DNA of 26,318 bases, taken from positions 1-26,318 of the forward strand of contig DGDY01000191.1 in the NCBI GenBank assembly GCA_002385675.1. The letters run 5' to 3'. Every line of letters begins with the position of its first letter. The first letter of the stretch is position 1. The stretch comes from Anaerolineales bacterium UBA3940. GTDB lineage: Bacteria; Chloroflexota; Anaerolineae; Aggregatilineales; UBA3940. A program made the translations under genes and the position numbers. Below, in pieces: positions 1 to 6,789 of this stretch. The notes below the pieces were generated by a model. It was not told the origin of the DNA. It did no database searches and saw nothing but the letters and a program-made list of their open reading frames with translations.

Positions 1-374
1 ACAGGGTCATTCGGGCCGGGCGGCCCCGGCGGCGGGGTGGCGGACGGGTTCAGCAGCGCCTCGGCGGTGGCGACGGCTGCCGATTCCAGCGTGAGGAGTT
101 CCGGCCCGCGCTGCGTCAACTGCTCGGCGAGGTTGGTTGCCCCGGCTTCGAGGGTCGGCGCCAGGGAAGTTGCTCCGGCTTCGAGCGTCGGCCCGAGGGC
201 GGTCAACTGGATTTCCAGCGTGGGGCCGACTTCGGTCACGACCTGCTCGACCTCTCCGCCGATGGTTCGTATGGTGCTCCAGACCTCGCCCAGCTCGGAC
301 AGCGAGCCACAGGTACAGGCGAGCGCGGTGGTCGCCAGGGCAAGCCCGGCTGCCAGCAGTCGCCGTCTGAACAT
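1..374 (-). CDS. Lipoprotein with amphipathic repeats, C-terminus cut by window edge
   Basis: This open frame runs off the left edge of the window. The ATG at 374-372 follows a strong AGGAGG ribosome binding site about 6 bases upstream. The first ~20 residues form a lipoprotein signal (MFRRRLLAAG, hydrophobic stretch, lipobox ALAC at residues 17-20), so the mature protein should be lipid-anchored on the outer face of the membrane. Residues ~45-85 hold near-repeats of the type PTLEAGATxLA, which would form an amphipathic helix. The visible end is Pro-rich (ATPPPGPPGP). I recognise no enzymatic family. The repeated pattern suggests a structural or spacer helix, but the function is unknown and the C-terminal part is missing. 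Confidence 0.7.
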   Translation of the reverse strand, partial: MFRRRLLAAGLALATTALACTCGSLSELGEVWSTIRTIGGEVEQVVTEVGPTLEIQLTALGPTLEAGATSLAPTLEAGATNLAEQLTQRGPELLTLESAAVATAEALLNPSATPPPGPPGPNDP

Positions 375-562
375 GGGAGCCTCCTCATCGCTAACGGTGT
401 GGCTTGATTGTACTGGCAGGGCGGCGGGTGCGCTACTGGGGCGAACCCCCTCCGGGTTGCTGCGAGGCCGGGTGAGGTTCCGCTCGTAGCAGGGCTCGGC
501 AAAGAAGCCACCGTAGCGGTACACTCATCTCGCCATCACAACCGGTGTGCAAAGGAGCATCC

Positions 563-1354
563 ATGACAGCGCTAAACCAGCACCTATCCGACACGGCGTC
601 GCTTGACCGGGCGCTTGCCGACCTCACACGTGCCGACGACTATACACACGGCGTGCTCGACCTGCTGTATTTGCTGGGGCTTGTCGAGCCGGGGGAGGGC
701 GGCTTCCAGCCGGGCGGCGAGGTGTCCGCAATGGTGATCGCCAGCCTGCAGGCGCACCTGGCGGACGGCGTGCGCGTCGGGCTGCACTGGGACGACCTCG
801 ATGCGGATGGTTTGCGCGGCGTGGACATCCTGCGGGCGATTGAGGCGGCGCGCAGCCGGGCGGTCGAGCAGGCGACGCCGGGCCGGACCGTGCGCGTTGT
901 GCAGGCGGTGATCAAGGGGCGGCGCGGCGGTGAGGACGTCTACCTGATGCAGTTTGACCGCCACGCCGGGCGCTACCAGCCTATCGGCGGCAAGCAGGAC
1001 CCTGAAGACGCCTCGCCGGAGGTGGCGCTGCGGCGCGAGATCATGGAGGAGCTTGGCCTGTCTGCCGTGCCGGGGCCGGACGTGCTGGCACTGACCCCGC
1101 TCGAACCGCCCTGGCAGACACGGGAGATCAGCGCGACGTACGGCATCCTGACCGCGTATGAGATGCGCTTCTTCGCCGCCAGTGAGGTCGGCTTCCCGTT
1201 CGCGCTCGACGACGACACCCGCTGGCTGACGCTTGCGGAGCTTGAGCGCGGCATGGCGGACGACGGGCGGGCGATCTCGCCGGTCTACCAGCAGGGGCTG
1301 GATGGCGGCCTGGCCCGGCTCGATGCGCTGCCCGGTGTGGTGGAGGTCCGTTAG
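563..1354 (+). CDS. Nudix hydrolase family protein
   Basis: This 263-residue protein should hydrolyse a nucleoside diphosphate linked to some other moiety; the substrate is unknown. The ATG at 563 is preferred over the in-frame GTG at 545 because AAAGGAG lies at 551-557, five bases before it. Roughly residues 1-105 are a helical N-terminal extension without a recognised domain. The Nudix fold follows, with GGKQDPED, then ASPEVALRREIMEELGL. The catalytic REIMEE core is intact. The Glu that usually ends the GX5E part is an Asp, and there is one extra residue between it and the RE pair compared with the canonical box. The gene stands alone and ends 4 bp from the convergent gene at 1359. Family assignment is secure; specificity is not. 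Confidence 0.85.
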   Translation: MTALNQHLSDTASLDRALADLTRADDYTHGVLDLLYLLGLVEPGEGGFQPGGEVSAMVIASLQAHLADGVRVGLHWDDLDADGLRGVDILRAIEAARSRAVEQATPGRTVRVVQAVIKGRRGGEDVYLMQFDRHAGRYQPIGGKQDPEDASPEVALRREIMEELGLSAVPGPDVLALTPLEPPWQTREISATYGILTAYEMRFFAASEVGFPFALDDDTRWLTLAELERGMADDGRAISPVYQQGLDGGLARLDALPGVVEVR

Positions 1355-1358
1355 GGCG

Positions 1359-2000
1359 CTACGGACACGGCTGTATCGGGCGCTGCGAGTCGTCCTCGAA
1401 CACGATAGCCGTGATCATCCAGCCGTCTTCTGTCTGTTCGAGCGATACGACCTGCGGCACTTCATACGGCGGCCAGTAGCCCACGCACTCGTTTGTTGCG
1501 ATAGAGTAGAACCAAACTTCGTAGACCGGAATGGCGCGCACGCGCCCGTGACGCCCATCCGGTGTGACCTCCACCCAGTCGATTGTGATGCTGTTTCGCT
1601 GTGACAGGGCGTATAGGGCGCTGTCACGGAGCAACTCGACCGAGGCAAGTGCGGTCTTCAGTGCCTCGCCCTTGTAGATGGTGTAAAGCGGCTCGTCGGA
1701 CAGCTCGCGGAAGGCTTCGATCTCTGCGTAGGCAGCGAGGTCGATTGCGTTCAGCAGCCGGGGCTCGTGGATGGCCAGCAGGTCTTCGGTGGGCGTCGGT
1801 GCTGGAAGCTCCTCCCCGCCGATGACGTTTGCCATCGATTCGCTGATCTGGTTGCGATCGCGTGGGTTGGTGTCCGGCGTGATGAAATCAATAATTTCGA
1901 CGACTCCGGCGACGAGGGCGATCAGTGACGCAAGGCCACCGAACACTGCGCCCAGAAAGCACCCGCGCCGCTCCTTCTTTGGCTGTAGTTCCTGTGCCAT
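1359..2000 (-). CDS. Membrane-anchored protein of unknown function, possible IMS/ARC6-like domain
   Basis: The start is placed at the ATG at 2000-1998 because GGAGG lies just upstream (AGGCCAT spacing); the longer open frame to 2156 has no comparable signal. The 213-residue protein has a short basic cytoplasmic head, one transmembrane helix at about residues 14-40 (FLGAVFGGLASLIALVAGVV), a Pro/Thr linker (LPAPTPTED), and an extracytoplasmic alpha+beta domain of about 130 residues. The C-terminal domain (helices around EAFRELSDEPLYTIYKGEAL, then strands ending in DGWMITAIVFED) is reminiscent of the IMS/DUF4101 domain of ARC6-type proteins, which is related to the NTF2-like fold. That likeness is from memory of patterns only. 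No catalytic motif is visible. Confidence 0.65.
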   Translation of the reverse strand: MAQELQPKKERRGCFLGAVFGGLASLIALVAGVVEIIDFITPDTNPRDRNQISESMANVIGGEELPAPTPTEDLLAIHEPRLLNAIDLAAYAEIEAFRELSDEPLYTIYKGEALKTALASVELLRDSALYALSQRNSITIDWVEVTPDGRHGRVRAIPVYEVWFYSIATNECVGYWPPYEVPQVVSLEQTEDGWMITAIVFEDDSQRPIQPCP

Positions 2001-2215
2001 ATGGCCTCCGCGCACGCAGACTGGCTTGCGGTGTGCTTGCATCTCCGCACGCGGGGAAGGCGGCGCAATGTCGACGCCCGTCAGAACTCTGGCGAACGCA
2101 GGCGGGGCAGCCCAAAAGGGGCCGCCACAGTAAAAGATGTAGCGCCGGAGAGGCAAAAATCATTATACATGAGCGAGTTTGATTTTGTCGATGATTGCCG
2201 GGGCAGAGCAGGGCG

Positions 2216-2863
2216 CTACGGGTTGACGCCGATGATCGACGCGCCACGCCCGCGCCGCAGGCTGGCGCTCGGCACGCCGACGATCTGCCCCTCGTCGCGC
2301 CAGTCGAGCGCCAGCGTCGTGAAGGGCGTGAGCACGCCCCAGCCCTCAAACATGCGGATGCCGGGCGACGTCACGAGGCGCAGGATCAGCGCCTCGATGT
2401 GCTGCCAGCCCTCCGGGCCGGTGTAGGGCGCGGTCAGCACGACGCAGCGGCTGCCGCGCAGCAGTGCGCGGTCAACGATGCGCTGCCACAGGTAGCTCAT
2501 CAACTGATGGCTCGCCGCCTCGCGGATTGGCGCGGGGATGGCGGCGAGCTTCTGTTCGAGGAATGCCGGGTAAGCGGCGGCGGGCAATAGCTCGACCTCC
2601 GCGCGCCGGATGCCGCGCCGCCCAAGCTCGTCGGCCTGATCCGTCACGCAGATGGTCGAGACAGCCACCGTCCCTCGCCCGACGGGGAAGCACTTGAGCG
2701 AACGCGCCCCGGCGAACCCCTCCGCGCCCCAGCCCTGTCCGCGCGGCATGGCATGCCGCCACACGGCGCTCCGCGTCGCCTCATCGATCCCGTCCACCGG
2801 CGGGCGGAACCGGTAGCCGGGGCGCTTGCCGCCCGTCGCGTACTCGATGACGAGGTGTGGCAT
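2216..2863 (-). CDS. Putative GTPase-partner protein (unknown family, possibly GAP1-N-like)
   Basis: This 215-residue soluble protein has no signal peptide or membrane helix. Its start ATG (2863-2861) shares one base with the TGA of the upstream GTPase gene (TGATG), so the two are almost certainly translationally coupled and act together. Visible features are an N-terminal strand (HLVIEYATGGKRPGYRF), a segment SLKCFPVGRGTVAVS followed by DELGRRGIRRAEVELLP, a helical middle, and a C-terminal region ending in RRGRGASIIGVNP. The strand plus GR-x-G-I-x-R-A pattern recalls the N-terminal domain of bacterial GTPase-associated protein 1 (GAP1-N), where a similar block is followed by a long helical part. 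This is inference, not a firm match. It could be an effector or regulator of the GTPase. Confidence 0.6.
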   Translation of the reverse strand: MPHLVIEYATGGKRPGYRFRPPVDGIDEATRSAVWRHAMPRGQGWGAEGFAGARSLKCFPVGRGTVAVSTICVTDQADELGRRGIRRAEVELLPAAAYPAFLEQKLAAIPAPIREAASHQLMSYLWQRIVDRALLRGSRCVVLTAPYTGPEGWQHIEALILRLVTSPGIRMFEGWGVLTPFTTLALDWRDEGQIVGVPSASLRRGRGASIIGVNP

Positions 2864-3591
2864 CAGCTCTGGCTGGCCGGCTGATCCTGCTGGGGTCGCG
2901 GGCGCACCGCGTCGAAGAAGTCGATCAGCGCCTGGTCAAGCCCTTCGCCGGTGAGCGCGCTGCCCATGCGGATCATGTAAGTGTAGCCCAGCCGCTCGGA
3001 CTGCGACTTGATCCGCCGCAGTTCGTTGCGGTAGTCATCGAGGATGTCGTCCAGCGACATCTGGTCGGCCCAGATATCGTACTTGTTGACGAGCAGCAGC
3101 AGCACCTTGATCGGCTGGCGGCCCTGCTCCTCGTCGAGCATCTGCAGCACGTAGTTCAGGCCGTCCTTGTGCTGGTAAACGTTGGTGTGGTCGATGAGGT
3201 AGATGATGCCGCGCGGCTTGGCCTCCCGGTAGAGCGAGAGCCAGTCGGTGTCCCACATCGAGTACTCGCCGCCGACATCGCGCCGGGGCTTGACCTTCAC
3301 GTCGCTGCCGTTTGCGCCGACCGGTGCGCGGAAGCTCGGCACGGGGTCGCCGCCGGCGGCGGTTGGGTCGGGGTCGAACTCCTCGACGTTCTTGATCTGG
3401 TCGCGCAGGCGGGCGAGCAGCGTCGTCTTGCCGGTGCCCCGGTAGCCAAGCACGATGAACGGCAGGCCGAAGACCTTCACGTATGCGAAGTCCACGGCGG
3501 TGTCGAGCGCGTTCGCCAGCCCCCGCGTGATCTGCGAGAGCACCTTAAAGAAGCCGGAGATGGCACGTCCCACACTTTGAGCGGTTCCCAT
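2863..3591 (-). CDS. Small Ras/Arf-like GTPase
   Basis: This 242-residue GTP-binding protein has the G1 P-loop GYRGTGKT at residues 49-56, a G3-like WDTDW at 113-117, the G4 guanine specificity motif NKYD at 169-172 and a G5-like SAL at 211-213. The usual DxxG glycine of G3 is replaced by Trp (DTDW), and the neighbouring catalytic Gln position is not conserved, so hydrolysis may be slow or need a partner. The ATG at 3591 is chosen because GAGGA lies seven bases upstream; a GTG at 3639 is possible but sits directly against its Shine-Dalgarno sequence. The first ~45 residues form an amphipathic helix that may touch membrane. The gene is coupled by a 1-base overlap to the unknown gene at 2216-2863. 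Confidence 0.8.
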   Translation of the reverse strand: MGTAQSVGRAISGFFKVLSQITRGLANALDTAVDFAYVKVFGLPFIVLGYRGTGKTTLLARLRDQIKNVEEFDPDPTAAGGDPVPSFRAPVGANGSDVKVKPRRDVGGEYSMWDTDWLSLYREAKPRGIIYLIDHTNVYQHKDGLNYVLQMLDEEQGRQPIKVLLLLVNKYDIWADQMSLDDILDDYRNELRRIKSQSERLGYTYMIRMGSALTGEGLDQALIDFFDAVRPRPQQDQPASQS

Positions 3592-3689
3592 TACGCCGTC
3601 CTCACATTCATGAGCCTGTGAATTGATCGTATCTGACACTCCTCTTTACGTACAGGGCAGGTGAAAGTTTCGCAGGGCGGGGTGGAGGA

Positions 3690-3812
3690 GCCGCGACGTT
3701 CAGTCGCGGCAGATTTGTTATTCACCTCAACCCGGTTAGTAGGGGCAGGTCTCAGACCTGCCCCTACCGGCGTAGCTAGCCCCGGATAAGAGCCGCGACG
3801 TTCAGTCGCGGT
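3690..3812. repeat. Palindrome unit A (three hairpins)
   Basis: First hairpin 3690-3710: arms GCCGCGAC and GTCGCGGC around loop GTTCA. Second hairpin 3739-3767: perfect 14-bp arms, GTAGGGGCAGGTCT and its reverse complement, around a single C. Third hairpin 3792-3812: the first hairpin again, with the last pair lost. The stretches between them are also shared with unit B at 3938-4067, so the whole arrangement is a duplicated cassette. No reading frame is involved. REP/BIME-like dispersed palindromes are the nearest known class. Confidence 0.85.
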
Positions 3813-3830
3813 GTGTTTGGGCGGGGATGG

Positions 3831-3861
3831 TTTAGCCGGGGAATGAAGTTCCCCGGCTAAA
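3831..3861. repeat. Hairpin with 13-bp stem between units A and B
   Basis: Arms TTTAGCCGGGGAA (3831-3843) and TTCCCCGGCTAAA (3849-3861) pair perfectly around the loop TGAAG. The stem is flanked by T on the left and A on the right, so it resembles a terminator in shape, but no gene ends next to it. It belongs to the palindrome cluster. Confidence 0.8.
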
Positions 3862-3862
3862 A

Positions 3863-3905
3863 GGGATAGCTTCGCTATCCCGCGAAGTCCCCTGCGGGGA
3901 CTCGC
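3863..3905. repeat. Two short hairpins in the palindrome block
   Basis: The first has arms GGGATAGC (3863-3870) and GCTATCCC (3874-3881) with loop TTC. The second has arms AGTCCCC (3886-3892) and GGGGACT (3896-3902) with loop TGC, and can be lengthened by the outer pairs GCGA (3882-3885) and TCGC (3902-3905) if one base is bulged. They are a different palindrome type from units A and B. Confidence 0.75.
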
Positions 3906-3937
3906 CGCATAGTGCAGGGCAGGGCGGGGAAATCGGA

Positions 3938-4076
3938 GCCGCGAAGTTTATTCGCGGCGTGTTTGTCATATACCTCAACCCGAATAACGATAAGTAGGGG
4001 CGGGTCTCAGACCTGCCCCTACCGGCGTAGCTAGCCTCGGATAAGAGCCGCGAAGTTTATTCGCGGCGTTTTTTGT
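3938..4076. repeat. Palindrome unit B (three hairpins), duplicate of unit A
   Basis: Hairpins at 3938-3958 and 4047-4067 have arms GCCGCGAA and TTCGCGGC around loop GTTTA. The central hairpin 3994-4022 matches that of unit A except for one G-U wobble. Spacing from unit A is 248 bp for the first hairpin and 255 bp for the other two. The last hairpin is followed by GTTTTTTG (4068-4075) and could work as a factor-independent terminator shielding the carbamoylase gene from read-through. The C-G pair of unit A has become A-T in both hairpins here. Confidence 0.85.
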
Positions 4077-4160
4077 TGAAGAGCCCCACTTTGCCAATTC
4101 CTGTTGATCATTACAATGGAGGTCGTGTTCGGGTGTATTAGCAGCCACGAGGAGAACAGC

Positions 4161-5402
4161 ATGACCGATGACCTGCGCATCAACGGCGAGCGGCTTATTT
4201 CCGACCTCCGCGATCTGGCCGAGATCGGCGGCACACCGGACGGCGGTGTGAACCGCCCGGCGCTCTCCGACGCTGACCTTGCCGCCCGCGACTGGTTCGC
4301 GCAGCGCGCGACTGAGGCGGGGCTGGAGGTGCGCCGTGACGGCGCGGGGAACATCAGTGCGGTGCTGCCCGCCGCCGACCCGGCAGCACGGTCGGTGCTG
4401 TTTGGCTCCCACCTGGATACCGTGCCCTTCGGCGGGCGCTATGACGGTGCGCTCGGTGTGGTCGCTGCGCTGGAGGTGCTGCGGACGGTCAGGGAGGCGG
4501 GGCTGCGCCTGCCGGTGCATCTTGAGGCGGTCAGCTTCACCGATGAGGAGGGCACGTGGCTGTCGCTATTTGGCAGCCGGGCGGCAGCCGGTGAGCTTAC
4601 GGCGGAGGAACTGGCCCAGCCGCGCGGCATGGCCGCCGAGTTCAACCGCCGGCTGGAAGCGGCGGGTCTCACACGGGAGGGCATCCTCGCGGCGCGGCGC
4701 GACCCGGCAGCCGTCAAGGCGTGGGTGGAGGTTCACATCGAGCAGGGGACCCGGCTGGAGGACTCAGGGACCGATATCGGCGTGGTGACAGGCATCGTCG
4801 GCATCGCCTCGTACTGGCTGACGTTCGTCGGGCGGGCGGACCACGCCGGAACGACGCCCATGAACCGCCGCCTCGACGCCCTGCTCGGCGTGGCGGAGTT
4901 CCTGCGCCAGGCCCGCGAGTTGATCGCCAACCGCTTCCCGGAAGGCGTGATGAACTGCGGCATCGTTGAGATTGCGCCGGGCGCGTTCAACATCGTGCCC
5001 GCCCGCGCGCGGCTTGCGCTGGAGTTTCGCCACAGCGACCCCCATCGCTTTGAAGCTATGCGTGAGGCGCTGCTCAGCCTGGCACTGCACGTGGTTGAGA
5101 TCGAGGGGCTGGGGCTGGAGGTTGAGCAGGTGGGAGTGCATCCGCCCGTCATGCTGCATCGCGACGTGCTGACAGCAATAGAAGCCGCCTGCGACGCCCT
5201 CGGGCTGTCGAGCACGCGGCTGCCTTCCTATGCAGGGCACGACACGCAGGCGATGGCCGCCATCGCCCCGGCGGGTATGTTTTTCGTGCCGTCGATTGGC
5301 GGCGCGAGCCACTCCGCGCGGGAGGCTACCAGCGACGAGGACTGTGTGAACGCGGGCAACGTCCTGCTGCACGCGGTGCTGCGGCTGGCTTCGCAGCCGT
5401 AG
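4161..5402 (+). CDS. Hydantoinase/carbamoylase-type amidohydrolase (M20 family)
   Basis: This 413-residue cytoplasmic metal-dependent enzyme belongs to the group that hydrolyses N-carbamoyl-amino acids or allantoate/ureidoglycolate to release CO2 and ammonia. GAGGAG at 4149-4154 sets the start at 4161. The family's metal ligands are all visible: H84 in GSHLDTV, D95 in GGRYDG, E129/E130 in FTDEEGT, and H384 in GGASHSARE. H228 (RADHAGTTPMNRR) lies in the dimerisation domain and contacts substrate in relatives. EVHIEQG and SYAGHDTQAMA are typical family blocks. Length matches the family (about 410). It stands alone, with no hydantoinase or transport gene next to it, so substrate choice between carbamoyl-amino acid, allantoate and beta-ureidopropionate stays open. 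Confidence 0.9.
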   Translation: MTDDLRINGERLISDLRDLAEIGGTPDGGVNRPALSDADLAARDWFAQRATEAGLEVRRDGAGNISAVLPAADPAARSVLFGSHLDTVPFGGRYDGALGVVAALEVLRTVREAGLRLPVHLEAVSFTDEEGTWLSLFGSRAAAGELTAEELAQPRGMAAEFNRRLEAAGLTREGILAARRDPAAVKAWVEVHIEQGTRLEDSGTDIGVVTGIVGIASYWLTFVGRADHAGTTPMNRRLDALLGVAEFLRQARELIANRFPEGVMNCGIVEIAPGAFNIVPARARLALEFRHSDPHRFEAMREALLSLALHVVEIEGLGLEVEQVGVHPPVMLHRDVLTAIEAACDALGLSSTRLPSYAGHDTQAMAAIAPAGMFFVPSIGGASHSAREATSDEDCVNAGNVLLHAVLRLASQP

Positions 5403-5415
5403 CCTTCCGGGCGGT

Positions 5416-5700
5416 TTAGCGCTTCACCAGTAGGTGCAGCAGATCACCGACGACGATCTGGCTCTGCCAGTGCCGCCGCAGCGGCTTGTCCCCATTGACC
5501 TGATAGCGGTTGGTGCGGCCCACTCGCTGTTTGGTGATGTAGCCTTCCGCCTCCAGATCGTGAATGATCCGGCGAACGGCGCGCTCGGTGATGCCAACTT
5601 GCTCGGCGATCTCGCGGGCGGTGATTTCCCCTTGCTGGCAGATCGCCGCCAGCACAGCCCCATGATTGCTGATGAAAGTCCAGACCGGACGCGGGCTCAT
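5416..5700 (-). CDS. Small winged-helix transcriptional regulator
   Basis: This 94-residue protein is essentially one winged helix-turn-helix domain. Helices and turn are GAVLAAICQQGEITAREIAEQVGITERAVRRIIHDLEAEG, followed by the wing YITKQRVGRTNRYQVN. This is the common MarR/HTH_24 arrangement. AAAGGAG precedes the ATG at 5700 with normal spacing. There is no sensor domain, though the C-terminal helix VVGDLLHLLVKR could mediate dimerisation. It is divergent from the hydrolase gene at 5912, across an AT-rich region with inverted repeats, so control of itself and possibly of that gene is likely. The effector is unknown. Confidence 0.8.
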   Translation of the reverse strand: MSPRPVWTFISNHGAVLAAICQQGEITAREIAEQVGITERAVRRIIHDLEAEGYITKQRVGRTNRYQVNGDKPLRRHWQSQIVVGDLLHLLVKR

Positions 5701-5911
5701 AACTTCTCCTTTGGGCCACATGCAGATTAATAAAAGTATGTGGCATAAGAGTCATACACATTATTTGGTGTTTCCTTTGCTCTGTCAATTAAACGGTGGT
5801 CCTTATCAGTCATTTGCTTATGGGGACTTTTGGGGAATATGCAAATCACAGGTTGTGACTATATACTGAGGGCACCATGTCACAGTGACCGGCAACGGAG
5901 AGGATGGTGAC
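5701..5911. promoter_or_regulatory. AT-rich divergent regulatory region with two inverted repeats
   Basis: This spacer is much more AT-rich than the flanking genes. A perfect inverted repeat GCCACAT (5715-5721) / ATGTGGC (5738-5744) with a 16-base AT-rich centre sits just upstream of the winged-helix gene. A second repeat, ATTTGCTTAT (5812-5821) / ATATGCAAAT (5837-5846), matches at 9 of 10 positions and sits on the hydrolase side, followed by a TATACT -10-like hexamer at 5862-5867. These are candidate operators for the winged-helix protein; binding is inferred, not shown. Confidence 0.4.
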
Positions 5912-6775
5912 ATGTCCAGCCGGTTTGCTATCGACAAGACACTCACCGTCAACGACCTCCGCTTCCACTACCGTGACTGGGGCGGACGCGGGTGGCCCAT
6001 CCTGCTGTTGCATGGGCTTTCCAGCACAAGCCACATCTGGGACCTCGTCGCCCCGCTGCTGTCCGAGGTGGCGCGGGTCGTCGCGCTCGACCTGCGCGGG
6101 CACGGCCAGTCGGACAAGCCCGACAGCGATTACAGCTTCGAGACGGTCGGGGGCGACGTGTTCGACGTGATCGTGCAGCTTGAGATGGACTACCCGGTTA
6201 TCGTCGGGCATGGCTGGGGGGCGAATATCGGGCTGTGGGTCGCCGCGCGTGACCCGGATGCGCTCAGCGGGCTGGTGATGCTTGACGGCGGCGTGGTGGA
6301 CCTCGGCGGGATGTCGTGGGAGGAGACGCTTGAGCGCATGAACCTCCCCTCCGCCGGTGGGACGCCCCTCGGGCAGTTCCGCGCCAACCTGCGCGAGCGC
6401 GCACCGCAGGGCCTGATGACCCCCGCTGTCGAGGCGGCCATCCTTTCCAAGTACGAGGTGGACGACGACAACCTGATCCGCCGTCGCCTCCCGCGGGATT
6501 ACCACATCCGCATCCTGCGGTCGCTGTGGGAAACGCGCCTCGAACCGCTCTACGAGCAGGTGGCCTGCCCGGTGCTGATACTGCCCTGCCGCCGCAGCCG
6601 GGGCGACGAGCCCGACGACACGCTGCGGCGCAAGGAAGCGGGCGTGAACCGCGCCGCGCGGCTGCTGGCCGATGTCGAGGTGCGCTGGCTTGAGAACACG
6701 GTGCACGATGCGCCCCTTCAGCGCCCGCACCGGGTTGCCGAGGAGATCATCCGCTTCATCTCAGAACGGATCTAG
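5912..6775 (+). CDS. Alpha/beta-hydrolase fold protein with Gly at the nucleophile position
   Basis: This 287-residue protein has the alpha/beta-hydrolase landmarks. They are the HG oxyanion motif (LLLHGLSSTSHIWD), the DLRGHGQSDKP strand-loop, the nucleophile elbow and a C-terminal histidine region (TVHDAPLQRPHRVAEEI, H265). The elbow reads GHGWGAN, so residue 101, normally Ser or Asp in GxSxG or GHDWG, is Gly (codon GGC at 6212-6214). The catalytic triad is therefore incomplete. The ATG at 5912 is chosen after GGAGAGG at 5896-5902. It is followed after 14 bases by a TolB-like lipoprotein, probably in one operon. It may be a non-enzymatic relative, may carry a point change of Ser or Asp, or may use another nucleophile. 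Confidence 0.85.
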   Translation: MSSRFAIDKTLTVNDLRFHYRDWGGRGWPILLLHGLSSTSHIWDLVAPLLSEVARVVALDLRGHGQSDKPDSDYSFETVGGDVFDVIVQLEMDYPVIVGHGWGANIGLWVAARDPDALSGLVMLDGGVVDLGGMSWEETLERMNLPSAGGTPLGQFRANLRERAPQGLMTPAVEAAILSKYEVDDDNLIRRRLPRDYHIRILRSLWETRLEPLYEQVACPVLILPCRRSRGDEPDDTLRRKEAGVNRAARLLADVEVRWLENTVHDAPLQRPHRVAEEIIRFISERI

Positions 6776-6789
6776 AGAGACGCTCATTC

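Noticed and set aside
3671..4080. CRISPR array
   Set aside because: The repeats are palindromes of different families at irregular spacing, there are no uniform spacers and no cas genes nearby.
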